Assembly: GCA_902825945.1 (NCBI GenBank)
Contig: CADECY010000078.1
Coordinates: forward strand, 1-45,392
Length of the DNA: 45,392 nucleotides
Direction of reading: 5' to 3'
Origin: an uncultured Acidobacteriota bacterium
GTDB taxonomy: Bacteria; Acidobacteriota; Terriglobia; Bryobacterales; Bryobacteraceae
Position 1 is the stretch's first letter, and every line of letters starts with the position of its first letter. The translations under genes were made by a program, and so were the position numbers. The notes beneath the pieces were generated by a model. It worked only from the letters and a program-made list of their open reading frames with translations, made no database searches and was not told the origin of the DNA. Below, in pieces: positions 32,264 to 41,123 of the stretch.

Positions 32264-32713
32264 TTATCCGTGCCGCAGCGACCAGTCATAGGGAATCTCC
32301 GGGTCGAACGGAGGACGCCGCAGCATCTCTTCCGGTTCGTGCGGGTGGCTGGCGCAATTGGCCATGACGACGAGCTTGTCGCCGAATGCCTTGTATCCGT
32401 TGGCGATTCCGGGTGGAATCTGTACGAGCACATAGTTGTCTTCGCCGAAAAACACCTCCTGGAGTTCTCCTCGCGTGGGAGAGCCCTCGCGCAGGTCGTA
32501 CATGACGAGCTTGGCGCGGCCCGATAGCACCGCGTTGTTCACGGTCATCTTCTGATGGATGTGCCAGGCCTTCACCGTTCCCGGCCAGGCACACGAGAAA
32601 TAGATCTCGCCGAAACCCACGAAGTGCGGGTCGGTCGCCTTGAGCATGTGCATGATCTTGCCCCGCTCGTCGGCGATCTGCCGCAGGGGAACGATTCTCA
32701 CACCGTCGATCAC
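32264..32713 (-). CDS. RmlC-like dTDP-sugar 3,5-epimerase
   Basis: This 149-residue cupin has RIVPLRQIADERGKIMHML, the metal/substrate His motif WHIHQKM, GELQEVFFGEDNYVLVQIP and GIANGYKAFGDKLVVMANC. It is shorter than typical RmlC (about 180 residues). The GTG at 32713 is chosen because it overlaps the stop of the preceding SDR (GTGA); longer frames lack similarity. It probably epimerises a 4-keto-6-deoxy sugar at C3 and/or C5. Confidence 0.8.
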   Translation of the reverse strand: MIDGVRIVPLRQIADERGKIMHMLKATDPHFVGFGEIYFSCAWPGTVKAWHIHQKMTVNNAVLSGRAKLVMYDLREGSPTRGELQEVFFGEDNYVLVQIPPGIANGYKAFGDKLVVMANCASHPHEPEEMLRRPPFDPEIPYDWSLRHG

Positions 32714-33765
32714 GCCGCCACCTCCCGCGAGCGGACCAAGCGCAGATCCGCATCCACCGCGCCACGCTCGATCAACGACGCAAGCCACCGGAGCCGCACG
32801 TACTTCGGACCCTCATGGGCCGCCAGATCGAGCCCGCGTAGTCCACGGCAGAGCTGATCGACACCACGCGCAAGCGACCAGCGCGGACGAAAGCCGGGCA
32901 ACAGCTTTCCGATGAGTTCGAATCGCGCCCGATACGTCCGCCGGTCGGCATCCGGCCGCGACAGCCGCTCGATGTGCGCTCCCTTCACCTGCCGCGCCAC
33001 CTCATCGGCGATCTCGATGATCGTGTGGTTCGATTCCTCGGCTCCGACGTTGATCGCGCGATCGTGGATCCGTTCCCGCGGCGCGTCGAGCGCGCTCAGA
33101 AACGCAGAGGCGACATCCTCGACATGCACGACCGGCCGCCATGGCGTTCCATCGCCATGAATCGCCACCACGCCGGTGGTCAGCGCCGAAGCCACGAATT
33201 GATTCGTGACGGTGTCGAGCCTCATGCGGGCCGAAAGACCGTAAATCGTGCCGTTGCGCAAATAGACGGGCGAGAACGAATCGGAGGCGAGCGCCGAAAT
33301 GCTCCGCTCGGACGCCACCTTCGAGCGTGCATAGTCCGTCTTAGGATCGAGCGGCGACGTCTCATCGACCTCGCCTTGGCCCGCCGCGCCGTACATGATG
33401 CACGACGACGAGAACAGGAAGCGCGAAACACCCGCGGCGCGCGCAAGCTCGGCCAGCCGCAGCGTGCCCGCTTCGTTGATCTCGGTTGTCCAGCGTGAGT
33501 TCAAATTGCCGATCGGGTCATTGGAGAGCGCGGCCAGATGCACCACTGCATCGAAGCCCCGCAAGTCGGAAGCTGCCAGATCGCGCAGGTCCTTGCGGAT
33601 CTCCGGTACCGCTCGCACCGCCGGCACTTCAGGGTCCTCCAAGCGGCACGGCTCGAAGTATCCGGTGTCGAGGCCCGTGATCGAGTGTCCGGCTTCGAGA
33701 AAGCGCGGAACGAAGACCGATCCCAGATATCCGAGATGACCCGTGATCAATACGCGGCATGCCAT
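32710..33765 (-). CDS. NAD-dependent epimerase/dehydratase (SDR 3)
   Basis: This 351-residue extended SDR has VLITGHLGYLGSVFVPRFL, AVVHLAALSNDPIGN, FLFSSSCIMYGAAG and the catalytic YARSK, then VYLRNGTIYGLSARMRLD and a substrate domain. All key residues are in place. The start overlaps the nucleotidyltransferase fusion by 19 bp. Likely an NDP-hexose or NDP-heptose epimerase or dehydratase feeding the RmlC-like and C-methyltransferase steps. Confidence 0.83.
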   Translation of the reverse strand: MACRVLITGHLGYLGSVFVPRFLEAGHSITGLDTGYFEPCRLEDPEVPAVRAVPEIRKDLRDLAASDLRGFDAVVHLAALSNDPIGNLNSRWTTEINEAGTLRLAELARAAGVSRFLFSSSCIMYGAAGQGEVDETSPLDPKTDYARSKVASERSISALASDSFSPVYLRNGTIYGLSARMRLDTVTNQFVASALTTGVVAIHGDGTPWRPVVHVEDVASAFLSALDAPRERIHDRAINVGAEESNHTIIEIADEVARQVKGAHIERLSRPDADRRTYRARFELIGKLLPGFRPRWSLARGVDQLCRGLRGLDLAAHEGPKYVRLRWLASLIERGAVDADLRLVRSREVAA

Positions 33766-35018
33766 AGTGATTCCTCCGTTCGAGAAGCTCGCGCCGCGGC
33801 GCGGCGGGGCAGTTCCAGTTCCCGGACCCGCTCGAGCAAGGTCCAGCGCTCATCGACCATCGCAAACTCGCAACCGGCGTTTTCCGCCGCCTGCGCATCG
33901 CGCTCATCGTCGCCGAAAAAGATGGTTCGAGTCAGGTCGAGGTGATGGTCCCGTTGCGCGGAAAACAGCATCCCGGGCTCGGGCTTGCGGCATCCGCAAC
34001 CGGACTCGCCCGCCTCTGGCCACCGGTGCGGACAGTGATAGACCGCGTCGATCTCGCCTCCGGCGCGGTGCGCTTCCTCACGCATACGCGCGTGGATCTC
34101 CTCGAGCGTGGCGGCGGTCAGTTTCCCGCGCGCGATCCCGGCCTGGTTGGTGATCACGATCACCTTGCGCCCCGCCTCACGCAGGATCCGCAGCGCGTCG
34201 AGCGCGCCCGGAAGCCAGCGCCATTGTTTCCAAGAGGTGATGTACTCGCCCACCGGCGCACGCTCGTTGAGCACACCGTCGCGATCGGCCAGCACCGCCT
34301 GTTGTCCGGCGAAAAACGTCTCGGACGCGCGATACCGTTCGAGCGAGCCCACGCCATAATAACGGTGTCCGGTGCGATGTGCGGCGAGCAGCCGGCGCCG
34401 GCACAATTCGGGATAAAGCACCTGCTCGAATGGTGCATCGACCGCGGGCATCTCGCCGATCATTTCGCGCCGCAACAGCAGATAGCCGATATCGACTCCA
34501 CGCAAACCCGGCACTAGGCGTGATTTGTCGTAGCGATCGATCATCCCGCGCGCATCGGTGCGAATGTTGTCGCGCGAATATCCGTCCGTGTTGTCGTAGA
34601 CTGTCATCTGCGCCTGCGCGCCGTGTTCGAGATAGTTGCGCCACAGTGGCGCCCACTGCATCGGCCAGTAGTTGTCGCAGTAGTGGAGCAGGAACAACGG
34701 GTCGAGTTGGGGATAGACCTGCTTCAATCGGAGCGTGGTCTGCCACTGGGCGGGCGTGATCGAATAGTCGATGCTCAGGCCCCAGCGGCGGCCGTCGCCG
34801 CAATAGTCGATAGTCGCGTCGGGAAGGTAGCCGAGCAAGAGAAGAACACGTTCGAAACCGGCGCCCGCCAACTGTTCGAGCAGGTAGGAGAGGAACGGAC
34901 GGCCAGAGAACGGAAGCATGTGCTTGGGCGTAACGTCGGTGTAGGGACGCAGCCGCTCACCCCGGCCCCCGGCGAGAACAACGGCCTGACGCGGACGGGT
35001 CACTTGACGCCGGCTCAT
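33747..35018 (-). CDS. Sugar nucleotidyltransferase-GmhB-like phosphatase fusion
   Basis: A 423-residue bifunctional protein. Residues 1-235 are a sugar-1-phosphate nucleotidyltransferase (AVVLAGGRGERLRPYTDVTP, then LLLLGY and YCDNYW). Residues about 243-400 are a HAD phosphatase of the histidinol-P/GmhB type: nucleophile motif DRDGVLNE, VIVITNQAGIARG, the zinc loop CPHRWPEAGESGCGCRKP and GDDERD. GmhB removes the 7-phosphate of D-glycero-D-manno-heptose 1,7-bisphosphate and the transferase would make the NDP-heptose, so the fusion combines consecutive steps. No GmhA or heptose kinase gene is in the window. ATG 35018 overlaps the preceding stop (ATGA). Confidence 0.85.
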   Translation of the reverse strand: MSRRQVTRPRQAVVLAGGRGERLRPYTDVTPKHMLPFSGRPFLSYLLEQLAGAGFERVLLLLGYLPDATIDYCGDGRRWGLSIDYSITPAQWQTTLRLKQVYPQLDPLFLLHYCDNYWPMQWAPLWRNYLEHGAQAQMTVYDNTDGYSRDNIRTDARGMIDRYDKSRLVPGLRGVDIGYLLLRREMIGEMPAVDAPFEQVLYPELCRRRLLAAHRTGHRYYGVGSLERYRASETFFAGQQAVLADRDGVLNERAPVGEYITSWKQWRWLPGALDALRILREAGRKVIVITNQAGIARGKLTAATLEEIHARMREEAHRAGGEIDAVYHCPHRWPEAGESGCGCRKPEPGMLFSAQRDHHLDLTRTIFFGDDERDAQAAENAGCEFAMVDERWTLLERVRELELPRRAAARASRTEESLWHAAY

Positions 35019-37615
35019 CGCTTGGCTCCCTGCCCCATGCACCACTGCTTCCACATGTCGCGATAGGCGGCCTCGACCGAGCGCGCAAAGCCCGATTCAT
35101 CGGTGAGCGGCGACCGCTGCATCCGGCCGCGCAACTGCTGGCGAAGCTCGAACAGCGTGTCACCCTCGGTCGCAAGCGTCACCGCGCGCTCGACGTATTC
35201 GTCTTCGCTGGCGGCGATGAACGCGGGCAATCCGAGGATCGAAAGAATACTCGCCCCGGTGCGCGAGGCGTGGGTCAGGCCAAGCTGCGTCACCACAGCG
35301 ACGCCCATCCACAGTGCCTCGAACGTCGTGGTGGTTCCGGCATACGGAAACGTGTCGAGCGCCAGATCGACCACGCGGTACGAGTCGAGGTGACCGTAGA
35401 GGCTCGCCACCAAGCCCGATAGCAGCAGCCGCTCGGCACCGATTCCATGCGCGGCGAAGCGTTGGATGGCGCGATTGCGGGCTTCCAATTCCGAGAGCGC
35501 GCGATTCTTGAGCAGCAGGCGCGATCCCGGTACCCGCGCGAGAATCCGCGCCCATGTCCGGACACAGGCATCGCTGACTTTCGCGAAGTTGTTGAAGCTT
35601 CCGAACGTGAAGGGCTGACCCGCGGCCGAGGGCATCGGGGCCGGATCGGGTGTCTCGGCGGGCGCGCGGAAGCACAGAAATCCGCTGGCGAGCCGGTACA
35701 GGTTTTCGGTGTGGAGTGATTCGGTGAGCCCGGCCGGGTCCGCCCACGGATCGGTGAACCGGTAGTCGAAAGCCGCCATCCCCGTCGTGTTCGGATAGCC
35801 GAGATAGGTCACCTGAATCGGCGCCGGTTTCAGTGCGAACGAGAGCACCCGGCTGTTAGCGGTGTGCCCACCGAGGTCCACCAGGATGTCGATCTCGTCC
35901 TCGCGCACGCGCGCGGCGAAGCTTTCGTGATTGCAGCCACGGATGTCGCGCCAGCCGTCGCCTACGATCTCCTCGAACCGCGCCGTGTGGCTGTCGGGCC
36001 GCGCGACATCGGAATAGCAGTAGGGCACATACCCCGCGCGATCGTGCCGCTCGAGCAAGGGCTCGATGAAGAAGGCGACCGAGTGACGCTTGAAGTCCGC
36101 CGACACGTAACCGATCCGTAGGGGCCGGCCGGGCTTGGGCGCATTCACGAACACGCGCGCCGGCGGCGCGATCGGTGCCTCGTGTTGCGCTGCGAAGCGG
36201 CGGTGCTCCCGTGCGAGTTCCACCGGATCGGTGTCGTCGAGATAGTGCAGGTTCAACAGGATGTTCGAGTGTGATTGGAACTTCGACGGCTGCAGCGCGA
36301 GCGCGCGGCGGAAGCTCTCGATCGCCTCGCGCGGCTGGCCTTGGTCGGAGAGGACACAACCAAGGTTGTTCCAGATGTAAGGGTTGCCGGGCTGAAGCTC
36401 GCGCGCCCGGCCGAGCAGCGCGATCGCCTCTTCGGCGCGCCCATGATCGCGCCAGTAGTTCGCGAGATTGATCATCGGGTCCGCGTAGTCCGGCCGGACC
36501 GCGATCGCCTTCTCGAACAGTGCCATCGCTTCGGCGCCCCGCCCCATCTGCTGCAAAGTGACCGCTTTGTTGTTGATCGCCTCGACGAACTCCGGGTTGG
36601 CGGCCAGCGCGAGATCGTATTCGGCGAGCGCCTTGACATATTGCCCCTGGCGGCGCATCGTGTTCGCGATGTTGTTCCGGACCACGATATATCCAGGATT
36701 GATCTCGAGAGCGTGCCGGTAGGCAGCCAGCGCACGGTCATACCAGCCGAGTTCCTGCAGGTTGTTTCCGAGATTGTTCCAGGACTCGGGCGAATTCGGC
36801 GCCTCGGCGACCAGCGACTCGAAGGCCGCCACCGCTTCACGATGCTCGCCGCGCGCGCCGAGCAGATTGGCGAGATTGCCGCGAGCCTGCAACATCCCGG
36901 GTTCCATCTCGAGCGCCTTGCGATAACAGGCCTCCGCTTCCGCCAGCCGGTCGAGCGCCTGATAGGCGGCCCCGAGATTGCTCATCGCATCCGGATAGCA
37001 CGGGCGGATCCGAAGCGCCTCCTCATAATGCCGAATCGAATCGGCGGCACGTCCTAGAGCCTGGAGAGAATTGCCGAGATTGTTATGCGATTCGGCGATT
37101 CCGGGATTGGCCGCAATCGCGCGCTGGAACGACGCCGCGGCCTCCGAGTGCCGGTGAAGTTCCGCGTAGACGCTGCCGAGCAGATGGTGCCCGCCCGGAT
37201 CGTTCGGCGCCAGCCGGCAGTACTCGGCAAGTTGCGTGATCGCCGCATCGTGACGGCCCAGTTGCGCGAGCACGGTTCCGGCGTTGAAGCGCGCCGCCGC
37301 ATGCGTGGGTGCGCTGGCAAGGGCGGTCTCCGCCTCTCGCAGCGCCTCTTCCAGTTGCCCGAGCGACAGCAGGTACCGCGCGAGATTGCTGTGATAGTCC
37401 GCTGGCTTCGGATTGATCGAGATGGCCTTGCGCGCGGTGGCAACCGCCTGTTCGGCCTGACCCGACTGGAACTGCGCGACCGAAAGCAGATGCATCGCGT
37501 CGGCGTGGCGGGGATAGCGTTGCAGAACGCGGCGGTAAAGCGTGACAGCTTCCGGCGCGCGACCCTGCTGGAGAAAGGCGACTCCCTCGTTGATGGTGTC
37601 GTTGATCGAGGGCAC
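35015..37615 (-). CDS. TPR O-GlcNAc transferase-like protein (GT41, SPINDLY type)
   Basis: An 866-residue protein. About residues 1-460 are a superhelix of TPR units (RAPEAVTLYRRVLQRYPRHA, AESHNNLGNSLQALGRAADS, PESWNNLGNNLQELGWYDRA). About 497-866 are a GT41 catalytic domain: RIGYVSADFKRHSVAFFIEP with the conserved His, IDILVDLGGHTANSRVLSFA, PIQVTYLGYPNTTGMAAFDY, FTFGSFNNFAKVSD, SRLLLKNRAL and TFPYAGTTTTFEALWMGV. GT41 enzymes transfer GlcNAc or related sugars to Ser/Thr of proteins. It is the first gene of the twelve-gene operon beside two flagellins; flagellin as acceptor is an inference from context. Confidence 0.9.
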   Translation of the reverse strand: MPSINDTINEGVAFLQQGRAPEAVTLYRRVLQRYPRHADAMHLLSVAQFQSGQAEQAVATARKAISINPKPADYHSNLARYLLSLGQLEEALREAETALASAPTHAAARFNAGTVLAQLGRHDAAITQLAEYCRLAPNDPGGHHLLGSVYAELHRHSEAAASFQRAIAANPGIAESHNNLGNSLQALGRAADSIRHYEEALRIRPCYPDAMSNLGAAYQALDRLAEAEACYRKALEMEPGMLQARGNLANLLGARGEHREAVAAFESLVAEAPNSPESWNNLGNNLQELGWYDRALAAYRHALEINPGYIVVRNNIANTMRRQGQYVKALAEYDLALAANPEFVEAINNKAVTLQQMGRGAEAMALFEKAIAVRPDYADPMINLANYWRDHGRAEEAIALLGRARELQPGNPYIWNNLGCVLSDQGQPREAIESFRRALALQPSKFQSHSNILLNLHYLDDTDPVELAREHRRFAAQHEAPIAPPARVFVNAPKPGRPLRIGYVSADFKRHSVAFFIEPLLERHDRAGYVPYCYSDVARPDSHTARFEEIVGDGWRDIRGCNHESFAARVREDEIDILVDLGGHTANSRVLSFALKPAPIQVTYLGYPNTTGMAAFDYRFTDPWADPAGLTESLHTENLYRLASGFLCFRAPAETPDPAPMPSAAGQPFTFGSFNNFAKVSDACVRTWARILARVPGSRLLLKNRALSELEARNRAIQRFAAHGIGAERLLLSGLVASLYGHLDSYRVVDLALDTFPYAGTTTTFEALWMGVAVVTQLGLTHASRTGASILSILGLPAFIAASEDEYVERAVTLATEGDTLFELRQQLRGRMQRSPLTDESGFARSVEAAYRDMWKQWCMGQGAKR

Positions 37616-37933
37616 GCGAAAAGCGAGCCGGTGGAAGGCGTGCGGACCGAAGAGCGGGCCGGATCCCTCGCGGCTCTGAGTATGGTTCGGCGCTGTTAGC
37701 TTTTCGCAGTAGTCGTCCTCGGTAATTCGGAGAGTAGGCCATTACCATATGTGATGCTATCCCCTTGCGCGTCGCAGTCGAAGCGTTCCATTTGCGATCG
37801 GGGCCTGGACATCGCTCTCCTCATCGGCGAAACGAATGCGGCGGATTCGCTGATCCCGTACGACCGGGTTTGACGCATGCATAGTGGACGGAGAACAACA
37901 CTACAAAGGAGGAGCGGCCCCGCCGCTCGAAAT
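37616..37933. other. Divergent intergenic region before the glycan operon
   Basis: These 318 bp separate the first gene of the minus-strand operon from a plus-strand small gene and must hold both promoters. I see no convincing -35/-10 pair. AAAGGAGGAGCGG (from about 37906) is a strong Shine-Dalgarno, followed by a GAGCGG-CCCCG-CCGCTC hairpin before ATG 37934. Confidence 0.4.
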
Positions 37934-38386
37934 ATGGCCTCACTCTCGAACATTTCCCTTTCCACCGGTGCCGGTAGCAACGCCGATTCCAGCACGGTAA
38001 CCGTTACCGGTACGATGAACTTCGACGCTTCCGAAGTTGGCAAATCGTACCGGCTCGAGATCAAGATTTTCGGTGAAGACAAGGCGGGCGACAATTTGCC
38101 GGCCGGCGACGCGGTTGGTGACGACGAGTTGTACACCTTCCGCTGGAACGTCCTCTTCCCCTATCGGACGATTCAGGTTACCGCCGCCGGCGCCAAGACG
38201 TTCTCGGAGACACGCACGATCAGCTCGGCAACGCTCGATGAAGACAGCGGCAAGGTGAAGATCGGTGATGCCGATATCAATACTCCGGTCTTTTCGCCGC
38301 GTGGGGACGAGTTCTACGCACGCGCCGTCCTCTCTGGCGCTCCCGTGACCGCGAAGTCGCCCACGCTGAAGACCGTGGGAGTGTAG
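37934..38386 (+). CDS. Unknown small beta-rich protein
   Basis: This 150-residue protein shows alternating strands throughout (SNISLSTGAGSNADSSTVTV, GTMNFDASEVGKSYRLEIKI, YTFRWNVLFPYRTIQVTA, RGDEFYARAVLSG) and no signal peptide or membrane segment. The pattern suggests a single beta-sandwich, but I do not recognise a family. ATG 37934 is preferred over 37877 because the Shine-Dalgarno lies between them. The spacing is long unless the intervening hairpin folds. It lies divergent to the glycan operon and ahead of the flippase, so a surface role is possible but unsupported. Confidence 0.6.
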   Translation: MASLSNISLSTGAGSNADSSTVTVTGTMNFDASEVGKSYRLEIKIFGEDKAGDNLPAGDAVGDDELYTFRWNVLFPYRTIQVTAAGAKTFSETRTISSATLDEDSGKVKIGDADINTPVFSPRGDEFYARAVLSGAPVTAKSPTLKTVGV

Positions 38387-38452
38387 GCCATTCGAGCGGG
38401 CGGCGAACGGCTTCATCCCGAGGCGCCGCTGGTATCCTGAAGCTCGACCTTC

Positions 38453-39730
38453 ATGGACCCCGGCTCGCCGCTCGCTCGCCTCGCGCACGGCATCTCCTGG
38501 ACCGCCATCGGCGCCTTCGCCTCCCGCCCGCTTCTTCTCGCCGGCGCGATGGCCTGCGCGCGCTTTCTCGACCCCGGTGCATACGGAAAGCTCGCGCTGC
38601 TGCAAAGCGCCGTGCTCACGCTCGGTGCCTTCGCAGGTATGGGCATGGCCACCGCCGTCACAAAGCATCTTTCCGAGCTCCGGCAGCGCGACCCGGCAAG
38701 AGCCAGCCGCTTGTTGTGGCTCACACTGGTGCTCTCGGTGGGATCGTCCGCCGCGACCGCGATTCTGCTCGTGCTGTTTCGGGACACCGTCGCCGAACGA
38801 TGGCTTGCGTCCGCGGACATCGCCGAGCTTCTCCCGGTCACAGCGCTCACCCTCGTGTTCACCGTGGTCGCGGCCGCGCAGGCGGCTGCCTTGACGGGCC
38901 TCGAAGCCTATCGTCCGCTCGCAGGATGCAACTTCGCAAACGGCCTGCTCACCGCCGGATTCATGATTGCGGGCGCGGCGTCCAGCGGCCTCTCCGGCGC
39001 GCTATGGGGTTCCGCGATCGCCGGTATGCTCACCGCGCTGATCCTCGGTTTCGTTTTGCGAAGCGAAGTCCGCCGCGCCGGACTCTCACTGGTGGCGCCC
39101 TTCACGCACGCCGACCTCTCGACCGCGCTCCAGGCCGCCGTTCCGCTCCTGCTTGCGGGCCTGATCCCTCCCGCCGTCTCGACCATTAGTTCGGCGATGC
39201 TCTCTCGCACTCCCGGCGGCTATGCCGAACTCGGCGTGTTCAGCGCCGCCGATCAGTGGCGCGTCGCGATCCTGTTCCTCGGCCGCATGCTGGCGCAACC
39301 ATCGCTTCCGATCCTTACGGATCTCTACACAGCCGGCGACTATCCTGGATTCCGCCGCATGTTCGGCGTCAATCTGATGACAGCGGGCCCGGCATGCGCG
39401 GCGGCGGCCGTGGTGCTCGGGCTCTTTGGCGGACGGATCATGGCCCTGTATGGACGAGCTTACGCGGCGCATGGAGAAGTGCTCGCGTATTGTTGCGCGG
39501 GCGCCGCTTTGGCCGCCGTGTCCTGGGTCGCGGCACAGGCCTTGACCGGTGCGGGCCAATACTGGCTCGGCGTGTGGCTAAACGCCCTGTGGGCGGTTAC
39601 GCTGTTACTTCTATGTTACTGGTGGCGCGATGCCGGTGCGCTGGGACTCGCGCAGGCGTTTCTCGCCGCCTACCTGATTCACCTGGTTCTTACCGGAGCG
39701 GCTGTCCTGCGGCTGGCATGGGCACGATGA
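38453..39730 (+). CDS. Wzx-like polysaccharide flippase (MOP superfamily)
   Basis: A 425-residue integral membrane protein with about twelve hydrophobic helices, for example LLLAGAMACARFLDPGAYGK at the start, VLTLGAFAGMGMATAVTKHL, LTALILGFVL and AVTLLLLCYWW near the end. The N-terminal RFLDPGAYGKLALLQS and the GMGMATAVTKHLSE segment fit oligosaccharide flippases of the MOP exporter superfamily, which move lipid-linked sugars across the inner membrane. Its stop overlaps the next gene (ATGA), pairing it with a glycosyltransferase. Confidence 0.82.
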   Translation: MDPGSPLARLAHGISWTAIGAFASRPLLLAGAMACARFLDPGAYGKLALLQSAVLTLGAFAGMGMATAVTKHLSELRQRDPARASRLLWLTLVLSVGSSAATAILLVLFRDTVAERWLASADIAELLPVTALTLVFTVVAAAQAAALTGLEAYRPLAGCNFANGLLTAGFMIAGAASSGLSGALWGSAIAGMLTALILGFVLRSEVRRAGLSLVAPFTHADLSTALQAAVPLLLAGLIPPAVSTISSAMLSRTPGGYAELGVFSAADQWRVAILFLGRMLAQPSLPILTDLYTAGDYPGFRRMFGVNLMTAGPACAAAAVVLGLFGGRIMALYGRAYAAHGEVLAYCCAGAALAAVSWVAAQALTGAGQYWLGVWLNALWAVTLLLLCYWWRDAGALGLAQAFLAAYLIHLVLTGAAVLRLAWAR

Positions 39731-40875
39731 CGATCCTCACTTTGCAGAACTACTACTTGCCCGGACACCGCGGCGGAGGCTGCATCCGCGCGGTGTCGAA
39801 TCTGGTAGCAGCGCTCGGCGCCGAGTTCGATTTCCGCATCGTCTGCAATGATCGCGATCTCGGCGTCAACGAGCCATACACCGGTGTGCGAACCGGCGAT
39901 TGGTCGCGTGTTGGCGCGGGTCATGTTCACTACACCGGGCCGGGCGTGGTGACAGATACGATTCGCCGCCTTCTGCGCGACCCCGGCCATGACGCTGTGT
40001 ATCTGAACAGCATCTTCGAACGGCGTTATGCGATGTGGCCGCTGTTATTGCGCCGCATGGGAATGGTGCGCGATATTCCATTCGTGATCGCACCGCGCGG
40101 CGAACTCGGCGGCAATGCTCTGCTGATTCGCGGCGGACGCAAACGTGCGTATCTCTGCGCCGCCGCGCGTCTCGGATGGTTCGATCGGTTGACGTGGCAC
40201 GCCACCAGTCATACGGAGGTAGCCGAGATCGAGCGGTTTCTTTCCGAGTATCGAATCGAAGGCCGCGTGGTCCGCGCCGATGATCTGGTGACCGCTGGAC
40301 CGTTGGCAGGCATCCATCGCGAACCCAAGCAGCCCGGTCGCGCGCGCATCGTTTATCTCTCGCGAATCGTGCCGAAGAAGAATCTCGATTTCGCGATCCG
40401 TGTCTTGAGTGAAGTGCGTGGTGCGGTCGAGTTCGACATCTACGGTCCAAGGGAAGACGCTGCGTATTGGGCGAAATGCGAGAACGGGATTCGCGCGTTG
40501 CCTTCGAATGTGGTTGTTCGCTACCGGGGCATCGCCGCCCATGAAGATGTAGTGCGGATCCTCGGCGGCTATGATCTTTTCTTCTTCCCTACCCTCAACG
40601 AGAACTTCGGCTATGCGATCTTCGAGGCACTGCGTGGCGGATGTCCGGTTTTGCTCAGCGATCAGACGCCCTGGGGTCCAGTAGCGGAGGCGGGCGGAGG
40701 CTGGACCTTGCCGCTCGACGATCTTCGCGGCTTCGTTCGAGTGATCGAAGAGGTAGTAGTGCGGGGCGAATCCGATCAGCAGGAGCAATCCGAACGCGCC
40801 GCTGGGTTCGCTTCGCAAATGGCTGCGAACGAAACGGCGATCGAGGACTATCGCCGACTCTTTCAAGGGAGCTGA
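39727..40875 (+). CDS. GT4-type glycosyltransferase
   Basis: This 382-residue glycosyltransferase has a GT-B fold. The N-terminus YYLPGHRGGGCIRAVSNLVA is typical of enzymes that bind the acceptor at a glycine-rich loop. IAPRGELGGNAL follows, then the donor domain with RIVYLSRIVPKKNLDFAIRV and the conserved ENFGYAIFEALRGGCPVLLS (E-x7-E motif of GT4). ATG 39727 is chosen for its ATGA overlap with the flippase; ATG 39718 is an in-frame alternative. Donor and acceptor sugars cannot be read. Confidence 0.85.
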   Translation: MTILTLQNYYLPGHRGGGCIRAVSNLVAALGAEFDFRIVCNDRDLGVNEPYTGVRTGDWSRVGAGHVHYTGPGVVTDTIRRLLRDPGHDAVYLNSIFERRYAMWPLLLRRMGMVRDIPFVIAPRGELGGNALLIRGGRKRAYLCAAARLGWFDRLTWHATSHTEVAEIERFLSEYRIEGRVVRADDLVTAGPLAGIHREPKQPGRARIVYLSRIVPKKNLDFAIRVLSEVRGAVEFDIYGPREDAAYWAKCENGIRALPSNVVVRYRGIAAHEDVVRILGGYDLFFFPTLNENFGYAIFEALRGGCPVLLSDQTPWGPVAEAGGGWTLPLDDLRGFVRVIEEVVVRGESDQQEQSERAAGFASQMAANETAIEDYRRLFQGS

Positions 40876-40931
40876 ACGGACTCCGTGTCCATAGTTTTGA
40901 CTCACGCTATACTGAAACTGTCGATTGTCCC

Positions 40932-41123
40932 ATGAATCGCAAACGGACGTCCCAAAAGCTCAACTCGGCCCAAGTTGCGCGTATTCTCGGTGTCACGAAG
41001 AAGACTTTATACAGAATGTTGCAAGACGGTCGCATTCCCGAGCCCCCTCGTGACCCGTCCAACAACTACCGAATCTGGGGACAGAACGATGTCGAATCGA
41101 TCCGGCAGGAGCTAGGCAAATGA
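40932..41123 (+). CDS. MerR/excisionase-like HTH protein
   Basis: This 63-residue protein is one helix-turn-helix plus wing: LNSAQVARILGVTKKTLYRM, LQDGRIPEPPRDPSNNYRIW and DVESIRQEL. It is the size and pattern of excisionase/MerR-N DNA-binding proteins. Its TGA overlaps the ParA start (ATGA), so it is the first gene of a three-gene operon with ParA and a winged-helix protein. Comparable small HTH proteins precede ParA in several partition-like loci. A role as regulator or DNA adaptor of the ParA system is inferred. Confidence 0.75.
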   Translation: MNRKRTSQKLNSAQVARILGVTKKTLYRMLQDGRIPEPPRDPSNNYRIWGQNDVESIRQELGK

